64,000 nt of DNA, taken from positions 62,001 to 126,000 of the forward strand of contig CAJMPU010000002.1 of assembly GCA_905215505.1 (NCBI GenBank), in the 5' to 3' direction. Source of the stretch: an uncultured bacterium. Its GTDB lineage: Bacteria > Actinomycetota > Coriobacteriia > Coriobacteriales > Coriobacteriaceae. Of the stretch, positions 45,332 to 53,714 are shown one piece after another. The notes beneath the pieces are model-generated. The model saw only the letters and a program-made list of their open reading frames with translations. It did not search any database and had not been told where the DNA came from. Position 1 is the stretch's first letter; each line of letters begins with the position of its first letter. A program made the position numbers and the translations under genes.

Positions 45332-45362
45332 ATGTGACAAAGGGACAGTCCCTTTGTCACAT
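45332..45362. repeat. GTGACAAAGG hairpin, copy A2
   Basis: Perfect 31-bp palindrome: ATGTGACAAAGGGAC / GTCCCTTTGTCACAT. One arm provides the Met-stop of the LysR remnant next to it. It sits 21 bp upstream of dus, so it could also affect the dus leader. Confidence 0.85.
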
Positions 45363-45443
45363 CCCATTCAAGCGGTTCAGGAACTCTTCGCAGGCGCGAG
45401 AACGCAGGCGATATTTTTTCCACACCAGATACGATGCAATGGT
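45357..45443 (-). pseudogene. C-terminal remnant of a LysR-type regulator
   Basis: The minus strand reads TIASYLVWKKYRLRSRACEE then FLNRLNGM-stop, which matches the typical last 28 residues of LysR effector domains ('YLVWK.Y...S.A...FL'). No upstream LysR sequence remains; a different hairpin begins just before it. The stop codon comes from hairpin A2. Similar in kind to the rlmA tail at 6850. Confidence 0.6.
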
Positions 45444-45446
45444 GAA

Positions 45447-45473
45447 GGGGCAAAAGGGCAGTCCCTTTGCCCC
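45447..45473. repeat. GGGGCAAAAGGG hairpin
   Basis: GGGGCAAA ... TTTGCCCC around AGGGCAGTCCC. It resembles the A-family hairpins in layout (arm-GGGACWGTCCC-arm) but with GGGGCAAA arms, suggesting variants of one element. The surrounding 45474-45529 holds nothing I recognise. Confidence 0.6.
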
Positions 45474-45529
45474 AAGTGCCGGCTACCGGACGCAAGCTAG
45501 TTGCCGTTCGCGAACGCCGCCCATATTTC

Positions 45530-45711
45530 GAGGTCTAATACTTTTCCCGAGAAGTGAACGGCTCTATTTGGACCCCCGAAGCATTGACATTTTTAGGCGT
45601 CAAAACCGCAGGATTTGACTGGCAAAACCGCAGGAAATTGCACGCCAAAAGTGTCGATGCTTCGGGAGTCCGTTTTCACTCGTTCACTTCTCGGGAAAAG
45701 TATTAGACCTC
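45530..45711. mobile_element. 182-bp MITE-like palindromic element
   Basis: Perfect 31-bp terminal inverted repeats begin GAGGTCTAATACTTTTCCCG and end with the complement (45530-45560 and 45681-45711). A second, imperfect inner pair contains CCCGAAGCATTGACA. The centre has two direct copies of CAAAACCGCAGGA at 45601 and 45623. It has no significant reading frame and no clear target-site duplication. The size and structure fit a non-autonomous transposon or a large structured RNA element. Confidence 0.65.
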
Positions 45712-45727
45712 GATTCCGCAGTCCCCG

Positions 45728-45758
45728 ATGTGACAAAGGAACAGTCCATTTGTCACAT
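45728..45758. repeat. GTGACAAAGG hairpin, copy A3
   Basis: ATGTGACAAAGGAACAGTCC then ATTTGTCACAT; one arm carries a mismatch. It is followed by a run of nine C residues at 45769-45777, about 72 bp before the DUF3592 gene. Confidence 0.8.
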
Positions 45759-45849
45759 TCAGAATTGACCCCCCCCCGCAATAGCTCATCGATGGCGGGA
45801 TTCTCTATACTGGGTCACATATGACGGTATCGCGCCAAAGGAGAACGCC

Positions 45850-46377
45850 GTGACCACGTCGCAGATATCCCTGCTCGCGCTCATCTTGGTTGGGGGCATC
45901 GGCATCCTGCTTATCGGAGTGAGCGCGCTCATGAAAGCCGCCGCTCGCAAGAAAGCCAAGGCCTGTACCGCCGTGACCATGGGAACGGTCATCGACCATC
46001 GCTTTATGGGCGAAGGCAGGATGTATCCCGTTTTGGAATACGCCGTCGACGGCACGCAATACCGCGCGAAAAAACAATTCCGTGGCATAATGACCAAAAG
46101 CTTGTCGGGACTCCCCATCCGCACGCAAGCCACCGCCTACGAAGACGCCAAGGGCTGGCTGCACGTGCAGACAGGCCCCATCGCCCGCCTAGGCACCCTC
46201 GCGGAGCAGCTTTGGCCCCTCGGTAGCCAAATGACCGTGTACTACAACCCCAGCAACCCAGACAAAAGCTATGTCGAACGCCCCATCGTGGGCAACTTTG
46301 CCACACTGATGTTTAACATCGCAGGCTTCTTGCTCATCGCGATGAGCATCTTGCTCTATGTTCTTATCCAGCGCTAG
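45850..46377 (+). CDS. DUF3592-like membrane protein
   Basis: 175 aa. Two membrane helices at the ends (about 5-28 and 150-171) enclose an extracytoplasmic-like beta-rich domain with the DUF3592 pattern: a V-T-M-G-T-V-I-D start, 'YPVLEYAVDG..Y', and 'VYYNPSNPDKSYV' near the C-terminal helix. The start is GTG, with AAAGGAGAA about 6 nt upstream. The next gene begins 63 bp later on the same strand; the two may form a small operon. Role unknown; the family is often found in surface-related gene sets. Confidence 0.78.
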   Translation: MTTSQISLLALILVGGIGILLIGVSALMKAAARKKAKACTAVTMGTVIDHRFMGEGRMYPVLEYAVDGTQYRAKKQFRGIMTKSLSGLPIRTQATAYEDAKGWLHVQTGPIARLGTLAEQLWPLGSQMTVYYNPSNPDKSYVERPIVGNFATLMFNIAGFLLIAMSILLYVLIQR

Positions 46378-46440
46378 CTCAAACTGATGCGCCCCGCGCC
46401 CCATGCGCCGCAACGACCGTTACGACACCAAGGACCAGCC

Positions 46441-47574
46441 ATGGCAACAATTTCCGAACAAGAACGCAAGCGTATCCAGCGATACTGCATCTATCCCAAG
46501 ATTGCCGGTGCAGCGCTTGCCATGGCGTTCGTGCTGCCTTTTTTGATCATTCCCTTCGAAATGATCGACGATATCGTCTTCCATCACGAAGGCTTCCAAG
46601 AGACGGGCATGATGACCGCCTTGGCGCTCACTGCCATCGAGCTCGTCATATTCTGCTACTGCGCGCTCGCGCCGCGCTTTGGCATGCGCGGCAAGCAGTG
46701 GAAGGAAATGCAGCACCGACTCGTCGTCGAGCAGACCGAGAAAGACCGCTCGGCACAAATCGCAGGCGTTATCGGTACGCAGGCTGCCGCGCGCCTGCTT
46801 AAGAACAGCGATAACGCGACCGTGCGCAACCTGGGCGGCGCGGCAGAAGTCGCCGCTGCCGTAGGCGCCGTCGCCACCGCAGCGGACGTACTTACCGAAA
46901 GCTATGCCAACGCAAAGGCCATGGCGGAGGCCTATAGCGTGCCTATCCCCCGTGCAAAAAAGTGGATCATCGCACTTGTGGCGCTGCCCCTCGCAATCGT
47001 GTGCGGTGCTTATATCCCGCAGCTGGCACAGGGAAACATCGAGATGCAGGAGAATGCCGCGGCCGCGGCCGAGCAGATCGCCATCGCCCGCAAGACGCTA
47101 GAGCCCGCATGCGAGTACGTGTCCGCCGATGACCCCTACGAGCGATATCAAGATTACGGCTATCATGTCCGCGGCTATCTGCACGAAGGCGACTCCGACG
47201 CCCAGAAGACCTATACGTATCTGGACTTTGACAACAAGGGAACGCTCAAGGAAGTGAGTTACATAGCAGAGATCGACCCCGACGCGAGCCTTGAGGAAAA
47301 CCTCGCCCGCATCGAGCTCGACTTGGACGAACTTTCCTCTGTCGTCCAAACCGTAGACGTCAAGACCATGAGTCCCGAGCTCCTAGCACCGCAAAAGCTC
47401 CCCGAAGAGTTTAGGCAGGCTTTTTTGAACGGTTCGCTCTACGAGAGAATCTCCATCAGGACGAGTGACAACCCCATCAAAACGTACTATTCGTTTGACA
47501 CGGAGCCCGAGGACGAGTTTGACGAGTACACCCATCCAAGCATCCGTATCACGTTGGTGGGCAAAACGAGCTAG
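46441..47574 (+). CDS. Membrane protein of unknown function
   Basis: 377 aa. Helices at about 20-42 and 58-78, then a cytoplasmic Ala-rich helical segment (about 100-170), a third helix (about 178-198), and an acidic extracytoplasmic C-terminal domain (about 210-377) with an Ala-rich start (NAAAAAEQIAIARKTLEPAC). No family is recognised. ATG at 46441 follows AAGGACCAGCC. It is in line with the DUF3592 gene, and an A-family hairpin lies 7 bp after its stop. Confidence 0.7.
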   Translation: MATISEQERKRIQRYCIYPKIAGAALAMAFVLPFLIIPFEMIDDIVFHHEGFQETGMMTALALTAIELVIFCYCALAPRFGMRGKQWKEMQHRLVVEQTEKDRSAQIAGVIGTQAAARLLKNSDNATVRNLGGAAEVAAAVGAVATAADVLTESYANAKAMAEAYSVPIPRAKKWIIALVALPLAIVCGAYIPQLAQGNIEMQENAAAAAEQIAIARKTLEPACEYVSADDPYERYQDYGYHVRGYLHEGDSDAQKTYTYLDFDNKGTLKEVSYIAEIDPDASLEENLARIELDLDELSSVVQTVDVKTMSPELLAPQKLPEEFRQAFLNGSLYERISIRTSDNPIKTYYSFDTEPEDEFDEYTHPSIRITLVGKTS

Positions 47575-47581
47575 GCGCCCA

Positions 47582-47612
47582 ATGTGACAAAGGGACTGTC
47601 CCTTTGTCACAT
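47582..47612. repeat. GTGACAAAGG hairpin, copy A4
   Basis: Perfect arms ATGTGACAAAGGGAC / GTCCCTTTGTCACAT, 7 bp after the stop codon of the membrane-protein gene at 46441 and just before the MFS terminator of the opposite strand. Confidence 0.85.
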
Positions 47613-47623
47613 TCCATGAAAAA

Positions 47624-47647
47624 GGGCACCGGCGTTAGCCGATGCCC
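47624..47647 (-). terminator. Terminator of the agmatine-type operon
   Basis: GGGCACCGGC / GCCGATGCCC stem with loop GTTA, then TTTTTC on the minus strand. It lies 50 bp past the MFS stop codon and ends the deiminase-carbamoyltransferase-MFS unit. Confidence 0.85.
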
Positions 47648-47697
47648 TAAAGCTGCTGCAGATTAACTCCTACAGCGTATGACTAAGACGAATCGAA

Positions 47698-48963
47698 CTA
47701 TTCGTCCCAAGAGAGGCTCTTACCAGTCTTCTTTGCCAGCAGCAAGAACAGACCGATGATGACGTTGCATGCAATACAGAAGATGAAAACGCCCTGGAAG
47801 GAGCCGACAAGCTCGTATACCTTCATCATGACGGGCATGCCAAAGGCGCCGACGATATAGCCCACGGAGCAGATGAGCGCGAAGATGCGACCAAAGTCAC
47901 GGGAGCCAAAGACGTCCATCACCAAAACGGTCAGAGCGGTGCCGGCGATGACGTACATGACGTCGTTAACACCGGCAGCAAGAATGCTGAGCGTCGAGTT
48001 GCCGCTGCTCATCATGAGCATGACAAAGGAGAGAATCGAGACGGCGAGCCAGCTCAGAATGGCCTTGGTGCTGCCAAACTTATCGCAAGTGGTACCGACG
48101 ATCGGGTTGAGGAACAGGTCGAACAGCGATGCGGCGGAAACCATGAAGCCACCCACCATGGGGCTAAAGCCGACCTCGGCGGCATAGGTGGGGAACAGCT
48201 GGTTCATGCAGCAAGTAAGCTGAACGAGGCAGAGGAAGCCGATGCAGAAAAAGAATGCAGGCGACTTAATAGCGCGTGCGTAGCTAACGCCACGTGCACT
48301 ATCCTCGGTCGTCTCCTCGGTCTCGGCGACCGTCTCGCCTTCGACATAGCCATAGGGCAGCATGCCCTTGTCCTGGGGCTTATAGCGGATAATCAGGATG
48401 GAAGCGGGAAGAATGAGCACGGCGGAGACGCCAGCGAGCACCAGATAACCAGTCCTCCAGCCAGCAGCCTCAATGACAGAGGTGATGACGGGACTCATGA
48501 TGAGCATGTAAATCGAGTTCACTGCCCAAGCGAGACCAATTGCCAGGCCGCCAGATTTTTTGAACCACTGGTCAATAACATCGGACATGGCGACGCCGGT
48601 AGTGAAGGCGAAGCAAACGCCAATCAAAGCACCAGCTGCGATGAACATCCAGACTTCGGTGTAGAAGGCCATGCCTGCGCCAGCGGCGAGCAGAATAAGC
48701 TCGACGACGGGGAGCCAAAACTTGCCAACAACCTTGGGGATGAGTTTTCCGACAAACGGAAGAGCCGCTGCAAGACCAATGAGCGTTGCAGTGAAGTAAT
48801 ACGAGAAGATGGAGTAGTCAAATCCGAACTCCTCGCACACGGGCGCGACGAAGGAGCCAGCGATTACGCTATAGGATCCGGTCGTACCGGCAGACATGAG
48901 GCCGAGCGCGATCACGAGAACCCATGCGTAAACCTTGCTGCTCTTTAACTTTGCATTTTCCAT
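47698..48963 (-). CDS. OFA-type MFS transporter
   Basis: 421 aa, twelve helices. It has the OFA (oxalate/formate antiporter-like) style: AGTTGSYSVIAGSFVAPVCE in helix 1, FSYYFTATLIGLAAALPFVGKLIP after it, and a charged central loop between helices 6 and 7. It closely resembles the carrier at 52406, notably over the first 60 residues. ATG at 48963 has AGGAG 9 nt upstream. It is the third gene after agmatine-deiminase-like and carbamoyltransferase-like genes, 11 bp downstream of the latter, so it probably imports the substrate or exchanges it for product. Confidence 0.88.
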   Translation of the reverse strand: MENAKLKSSKVYAWVLVIALGLMSAGTTGSYSVIAGSFVAPVCEEFGFDYSIFSYYFTATLIGLAAALPFVGKLIPKVVGKFWLPVVELILLAAGAGMAFYTEVWMFIAAGALIGVCFAFTTGVAMSDVIDQWFKKSGGLAIGLAWAVNSIYMLIMSPVITSVIEAAGWRTGYLVLAGVSAVLILPASILIIRYKPQDKGMLPYGYVEGETVAETEETTEDSARGVSYARAIKSPAFFFCIGFLCLVQLTCCMNQLFPTYAAEVGFSPMVGGFMVSAASLFDLFLNPIVGTTCDKFGSTKAILSWLAVSILSFVMLMMSSGNSTLSILAAGVNDVMYVIAGTALTVLVMDVFGSRDFGRIFALICSVGYIVGAFGMPVMMKVYELVGSFQGVFIFCIACNVIIGLFLLLAKKTGKSLSWDE

Positions 48964-48974
48964 TGATACAGCTC

Positions 48975-50039
48975 CTAGAGACCCAGAAGGGCGCACATAA
49001 CGGCCTTAATGGTGTGCTGACGGTTCTCTGCCTCACGGAAGATGACCGACGCGTTGGCCTCAAAGCACTCGTCCGCAATCTCAAAGCCCTCGGTGATGAT
49101 TTCACGATGCAGGTCGTTCTTGCACTGGTCGAGCAACATCTTGCCAACGCGGTGATTTGCGTTGTGAACAGAGGGGAGCTCGTGCATGCAGAAGATGTCG
49201 GGGTTGTTGGTGCGCTTGCACAGCTCACTGGTGACGCGATAGGGGTACAGGGACTCGGCGTCGCCAAGCCAAGAGTTGTAGTCGTCGGGGTCCAGAACCT
49301 CGTCGCCGCACTCGGGGTTGATGTAGCGCCACTCCTCGGTAACGATTACGTCGACACCGTCCAGAGCATCAAGGTCAGAGGTGATGGTGAAGGTCCTGTT
49401 AGGCGCGTACTTGGCGTAGCAGGCCTCAACCTCCTCGATCATTTCCTTGCACATCTGGTGACGGAGGTCGTCGGGGCCGATGGCGAGGAAGTCCATGTCG
49501 AGCATCGCGCACAGACGGCCATACCACACGGGGGCGCCGGCGCAGTTGCCAACGAAGGCCATCTTCTTGCCACGGCTCGTGCGCAGGCCACCCCACTGCT
49601 CCTCCATCGTGAGAGCGTCAGCGAGCATCTGGGTCGGGTGATCGCCGAGGGTGAGGGCATTGATGACTGGAATATCGACCAAGTCGGCGACATCATAGAG
49701 GAACTGCTCGTCCTTTTGTGCACGATAGACAATGAGATCATACATGCCGTTGAAGACGCGCATGGCATCCTCGATGGTCTCGCAATCACCCATGTGGGAG
49801 TTGGTCAGATAGGTGAAGCCCATGCCCAGGTCGTTGCAAGAGGTCTCAAAGGCGCAGCGAGTGCGGGTCGAGCCCCACTCAAAGTTGGCGAGAACGTTCT
49901 TGCCGGGGAAGTAACGCTGGTCGACACCGGACTTTTTCTGGGCCTTGAGGTTCCAGGCAAGATCGATGAGGTAACGGAAATCCTCAGAGGAAAGATCGTG
50001 GATGTTGAGGTAGTCGCGACCGCGAAGGCTGTTATTCAT
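48975..50039 (-). CDS. OTC-family carbamoyltransferase of uncertain specificity
   Basis: 354 aa. The carbamoyl-phosphate site is intact: STRTR (57-61), HPTQ (134-137). The C-terminus ends FREAENRQHTIKAVMCALLGL like ornithine carbamoyltransferases. The amino-acid side differs. HCLP of OTC/PTC is HELP (286-289), and the OTC SMG loop is not found; instead there is EEWRYINPE (235-243). Next to an agmatine-deiminase-like gene, a putrescine carbamoyltransferase working in the catabolic direction is the simplest guess. The altered binding residues allow another acceptor. It is the middle gene of the operon. No carbamate kinase gene is in the window. Confidence 0.8.
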   Translation of the reverse strand: MNNSLRGRDYLNIHDLSSEDFRYLIDLAWNLKAQKKSGVDQRYFPGKNVLANFEWGSTRTRCAFETSCNDLGMGFTYLTNSHMGDCETIEDAMRVFNGMYDLIVYRAQKDEQFLYDVADLVDIPVINALTLGDHPTQMLADALTMEEQWGGLRTSRGKKMAFVGNCAGAPVWYGRLCAMLDMDFLAIGPDDLRHQMCKEMIEEVEACYAKYAPNRTFTITSDLDALDGVDVIVTEEWRYINPECGDEVLDPDDYNSWLGDAESLYPYRVTSELCKRTNNPDIFCMHELPSVHNANHRVGKMLLDQCKNDLHREIITEGFEIADECFEANASVIFREAENRQHTIKAVMCALLGL

Positions 50040-50082
50040 GCCTATTTCCTTTCAATTGTTTGATGGGTAAGTGTCGAATGTG

Positions 50083-50113
50083 CCCCCGAGGGAAACACGG
50101 ATATCCCTCGGGG
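50083..50113. other. Intercistronic hairpin
   Basis: CCCCCGAGGGA ... TCCCTCGGGG stem in the 121-bp spacer between the deiminase-like and carbamoyltransferase-like genes. It lacks a T-tract, so it may be a processing or stability hairpin that sets unequal expression. Confidence 0.6.
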
Positions 50114-50160
50114 ACTGTAACTGTGGCGCTTTGATCAGGCAGCGCAAGTTTAAGAACTTG

Positions 50161-51399
50161 CTAGCAGCTGGCGGCCACGTCCTTGGTCCAGCAGTGCACG
50201 CCGCCGCCGGACAGGTTAAGCGCGAGAGAGTCGATCATGATGACCTTGCGATCGGGGAAGCAGCTCTCAAGAACCGCCTTGGCCTGCTCATCCTTCTCCT
50301 TCACGACTTCGCTCATGCCTTCGTGGTAATAACGCTGGCCAAGAACGACGCCGTTGCAGATGAGGAAGTTGCAGTAGCTTGCTGCGGCATAAAAGTGAAC
50401 GGGGCCTTCGGGCCAAGGGGTGCCATCCATGAACTTGCCGCCCATTTCGTCAATGAAGCTCTTATACAACTCGTAGTCCTCATCGCCGGGGGCGATGACA
50501 ACCTCGATCGGCTCGGCAGTGGGCATGCGGACGATTTCGAAGGGCTTGCCCTCCCAGTCCGTCTCGGCGCGCAGGATCTCGTAGGCGGCGTCGATGCGAC
50601 GACGCGACTCCGCACCCGCCTTGCTCGAGGCGGCCTCCTCATCGGATACCTCGGCAAGAAGAATCTTGTTCGGGGTGATAAAGCGGCACATCTCATCGAT
50701 GTGGGCGGCGAAGCTCATGCCGAAGACAGGAGTTCCATCTTCCTTCTCGTCGAGGATGCCCAGCCGATAGTCGTCGTCCTCAAGCATAGGCTGCGGCAGC
50801 CAGATAACCTTGTTGAGGTTGTAGATGCGCTTGTACTCGGCCTCCACTTCCTCCTTTGAGAACTCGGGGTTGCGCTTGCGACATTCCGTGTCCTCGATGG
50901 CGATCAGGGTGCCGTGACCGTCAAACTCGCGGTCGCCGCCCTCCGAAACCATTTCGGAATTGACGATATCGAAGCACCCGAGCGCAACCGCCATGTGAAC
51001 AGCCGCCCTGCGTGCGGACTGGCACTCTGGGGAGTTCTTGTCCCACACGCCGTAATAGGTCCAAGCGGGGTTGACCATATAGGAATGGCCTTCGTCGTCG
51101 ACCATGATGCTGGGGCCGTTGTCGCGAACGTAGAAGTTGGAGTCTTCGAACTGCGTAATCTGGATACGGTCGAGATCCACCCCTTCCTCTTTAAGGCGCG
51201 AGCAGGCTTCCTCGTAGGAGCCGGGGGTGCCACAGTTGAGGTTGACCGTAACGTCGCCGTACTCAAGCAAAGCTTTAATTACGTCAACGCAGGGCTGGCG
51301 ATTATCGAAGCCCTCTGCGCGAATGTAATCGGGAAGCCATGTCACATAGACGTTGGAGCGCTTCTCAAACTCGCCCGGCATACGATAGTTCTCGTACAT
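50161..51399 (-). CDS. Agmatine deiminase / peptidylarginine-deiminase family enzyme
   Basis: 412 aa. Guanidine-modifying-enzyme fold with RDNGP (92-96), SEGGDREFDG (152-161), a His-x-Asp (AAHIDEMCRFI, about 235) and a C-terminal catalytic Cys403 in SGGGVHCWT. Such enzymes convert agmatine to N-carbamoylputrescine and ammonia. The gene heads an operon with a carbamoyltransferase and an MFS carrier, as in agmatine fermentation. ATG at 51399 follows GGAAGGACC; 39 earlier in-frame codons overlap the operator region and are discounted. Agmatine is the leading but unproven substrate. Confidence 0.85.
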   Translation of the reverse strand: MYENYRMPGEFEKRSNVYVTWLPDYIRAEGFDNRQPCVDVIKALLEYGDVTVNLNCGTPGSYEEACSRLKEEGVDLDRIQITQFEDSNFYVRDNGPSIMVDDEGHSYMVNPAWTYYGVWDKNSPECQSARRAAVHMAVALGCFDIVNSEMVSEGGDREFDGHGTLIAIEDTECRKRNPEFSKEEVEAEYKRIYNLNKVIWLPQPMLEDDDYRLGILDEKEDGTPVFGMSFAAHIDEMCRFITPNKILLAEVSDEEAASSKAGAESRRRIDAAYEILRAETDWEGKPFEIVRMPTAEPIEVVIAPGDEDYELYKSFIDEMGGKFMDGTPWPEGPVHFYAAASYCNFLICNGVVLGQRYYHEGMSEVVKEKDEQAKAVLESCFPDRKVIMIDSLALNLSGGGVHCWTKDVAASC

Positions 51400-51479
51400 G
51401 GTTGGTCCTTCCGTCGGGTTTCCCGCAATGCTGTCCGGCCGCGACGATAGCGGGGTTACACCAGCTATAGTACTACTAT

Positions 51480-51543
51480 ACCTACCGTTCGGTAGGTGAT
51501 TTTGTATAATTGCCATTCGCCTGTCGATACCTACCGTTCACCG
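51480..51543. promoter_or_regulatory. Divergent promoter with two TetR-type operators
   Basis: Operator 1 (51480-51497) is the perfect palindrome ACCTACCGTTCGGTAGGT. Operator 2 (51529-51543) has the half ACCTACCGTTC. A TATAAT (51505-51510) between them is the -10 of the plus-strand TetR gene; its complement could serve the minus-strand deiminase operon. A related CCTACCGAT site precedes the second MFS gene. Confidence 0.7.
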
Positions 51544-51638
51544 TTTATAGTGGTCGTGTTTGGACACGAATTGATGTTCCGTTGCCATTCTTAATAATGT
51601 TGGCAATGCGGAAGTGATTTGCAATGGAGAAGTGAAGC

Positions 51639-52202
51639 GTGAGCACAAAGGGAAAAATATTGGACGCAATGTATGATCTTGTGGCAGAAGTCGGTTACGA
51701 CAAGGCGTCCATTGGAAAAATCTGCGACCGTGTCGGCATATCCAAGCCATCGGTGTACTACTACTTTCCCTCTAAAGAGGATATTTTCACCACGCTCTTA
51801 GATAGTATGTTTCCGACTATCGACTATCAGCGCGACTACTCGCTAATAGTCGATAGGGACGGATTCAAGGCGGCGCTTATCGAGCTCGGCAATTCGGTTA
51901 TAGGTGGCTATCGTAGTGATGAAAAGCGCCGTCGCGTGCTGGCCGAGGTCAGTATTCAGGCAAATCGAATCCCTGCAGTTCAGGAACGTCAGGCAACGGC
52001 GATCAACCGAACTATGCACGCGCTTAAAGACATCCTTCTCCATGGCCTAGAAATTGGCGCGTTTTCCGATGAAACAGACGTCATGCTGTACGTGCAGATT
52101 CTTTACACCGTACTTGAGGGAGCGAGCAATACCGTTGCCCAAGATGAAGACATCGATGAAAAGGCTGTTTGGGCAGGGGTCGTCGAACTCATGTTTAAAT
52201 AG
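51639..52202 (+). CDS. TetR family regulator of the deiminase/MFS cluster
   Basis: 187 aa. N-terminal TetR HTH (about 1-48: ILDAMYDLVAEVGYDKASIGKICDRVGISKPSVYYYFPSKEDIF, shortened here to its hallmarks A-S-I-x-x-I and S-V-Y-Y-Y-F). The C-terminal helical ligand domain runs to the end. The start is GTG, with GGAG about 9 nt upstream. It is divergent from the deiminase operon, with CCTACCG palindromes in the shared promoter, so it likely represses both and the MFS gene at 52406. Confidence 0.9.
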   Translation: MSTKGKILDAMYDLVAEVGYDKASIGKICDRVGISKPSVYYYFPSKEDIFTTLLDSMFPTIDYQRDYSLIVDRDGFKAALIELGNSVIGGYRSDEKRRRVLAEVSIQANRIPAVQERQATAINRTMHALKDILLHGLEIGAFSDETDVMLYVQILYTVLEGASNTVAQDEDIDEKAVWAGVVELMFK

Positions 52203-52308
52203 GCGCGTAATAACAGAAGCACCTTGGCAAGCGCGATGCGACGACTTCCGGGGTCGCGGAATGGTTCGAAACCCGTGTTCGCGATGATTGCAAAAAGTTG
52301 TTGAATAG

Positions 52309-52351
52309 AAATTGGGGCCGATTCCAGCTATGTTGGAATCGGCCCCAATTT
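52309..52351. terminator. Bidirectional terminator between TetR and MFS genes
   Basis: AAATTGGGGCCGATTCCA / TGGAATCGGCCCCAATTT stem of 18 bp with a short loop and T-rich flanks on both strands. It serves the TetR gene (plus) and the MFS gene (minus). The 52203-52308 stretch holds nothing else that I recognise. Confidence 0.85.
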
Positions 52352-52405
52352 CGTTGTAACTTGCAGAGACAAATGACAGGGCTGAAGGGCAGTTCGTTGG
52401 TCAGG

Positions 52406-53686
52406 TTATTTCGCGGTAGTCTTATTGAGGAGACCGGAAACTAAAGCAAATGTCGCAATCAGAAGGTTGCAGATGATACAGAAGACAAATACTCCTTGGA
52501 AAGACCCTGCCATACCGTAAACCTTCATCATGACTGGCATTCCGAAAGCTCCGACAACATAGCCCGCTGAGCAAATAATCGAATAGATCCTTCCAAAATC
52601 GCGTGATCCGAAGAGCGAGAGGAGAATCATCGGCATTGCAGTTCCAACGATGGCGAACATGACGTCGTTTACGCCGGCTGCGATAATGGAAACGGTCTCG
52701 TTGCTTCCGCCAAAGATGAGAAGCAGGAATGAAAGAATGCTGGCTCCCGTCCATGCGACCGTTGCTTTAATAGCACCGAGCTTGTCGCATGTTTTGCCTA
52801 CGAAGGGATTTAGGAAAATATCGGAGAGCGAAGCCGCCGAAACCATTAGGCTTCCCACGATGGGATTGAAGCCGACCTCGCTTGCATAGGTCGGGAACAG
52901 CTGGTTCATGCAGCAGGTGAGTTGCGCCACGCAGAGCAGAAGGGCGCAGAGAATAAAAGACGGCGTTTTCGCGGCATCGCGGAGCGCCATGCCCGAAGGG
53001 GCATCTTCCTTTTCATCGGTGCTGCAGCTCTCATGGGTTTCGGAGATGGTCTCCCCGTACGGAAGCATATTGCGATCAGAGGGCTTAAGGCGAATGATAA
53101 ATGCGCTTGTGGGCAATATCATGGCTGCAGAAACGGCCGCAAGTACGATGTAACCCGTACGCCAGCCTTGCTGCTCGATGACCAGTGTAATGATAGGACT
53201 CAATAGCAGCGTGCAGAGAGAATTAACGCCCCACGCAAGGCCGATGGCAAGACCAGACGATTTACTGAACCATTGGTCAATGACATCGGACATGCAGACA
53301 CCCGTTGTGAACGAAAAGCAGATGCCGATCACTGCGGCGGAGACGATGAACATCCAGACCTCGGTATAGAACGCCATTGCGGCGCCGGCGGCAATAAGGA
53401 CGAGTTCAACGCAAATATGCCATGGTTTGCCGATTACTTTTGGAATGAAACGACTCAAAAGTGGAAGCCCAAGCGCAAGGCCAAGAAGAATCGCGGTGAA
53501 ATAGAAAGAGAAAGAAGTGTAGTCAAAGCCCAGGTCTTCACATACAGGAGCGATGAATGAGCCGGCAATGATGCTGTAGGTGCCGGTTGTTCCCGCAGAC
53601 ATTAAACCGAGCGCAATAACGACAATCCAAGCAAATGCGCCGCCCTCACGGGGGCGGTCCTTTTCGGCTGGTGCGATGAGAGTCAT
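52406..53686 (-). CDS. OFA-type MFS transporter (second paralog)
   Basis: 426 aa, twelve helices, highly similar to the carrier at 47698 (shared ALGLMSAGTTG, SFIAPVCE, SDVIDQWF, QLTCCMNQLFPTYA). The central loop differs in sequence. ATG at 53686 has CGGAG about 6 nt upstream; an in-frame extension of 25 codons overlaps the operator. Its promoter carries a CCTACCGAT site like those between deiminase and TetR, so it likely belongs to the same regulon, perhaps as the other half of an import/export pair. Confidence 0.87.
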   Translation of the reverse strand: MTLIAPAEKDRPREGGAFAWIVVIALGLMSAGTTGTYSIIAGSFIAPVCEDLGFDYTSFSFYFTAILLGLALGLPLLSRFIPKVIGKPWHICVELVLIAAGAAMAFYTEVWMFIVSAAVIGICFSFTTGVCMSDVIDQWFSKSSGLAIGLAWGVNSLCTLLLSPIITLVIEQQGWRTGYIVLAAVSAAMILPTSAFIIRLKPSDRNMLPYGETISETHESCSTDEKEDAPSGMALRDAAKTPSFILCALLLCVAQLTCCMNQLFPTYASEVGFNPIVGSLMVSAASLSDIFLNPFVGKTCDKLGAIKATVAWTGASILSFLLLIFGGSNETVSIIAAGVNDVMFAIVGTAMPMILLSLFGSRDFGRIYSIICSAGYVVGAFGMPVMMKVYGMAGSFQGVFVFCIICNLLIATFALVSGLLNKTTAK

Positions 53687-53714
53687 GGTTACTCCGTTTC
53701 TATCGGCAATGCAA

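Noticed and set aside
45769..45777. Run of nine C residues before the DUF3592 gene (also one of about eight near 34717)
   Set aside because: Could drive phase variation, but it is outside the coding region and not at a spacing that clearly changes a promoter.
52240..52300. tRNA-like GGTTCGAAACC
   Set aside because: The TpsiC-like arm is present, but no acceptor, D or anticodon stems can be folded around it.
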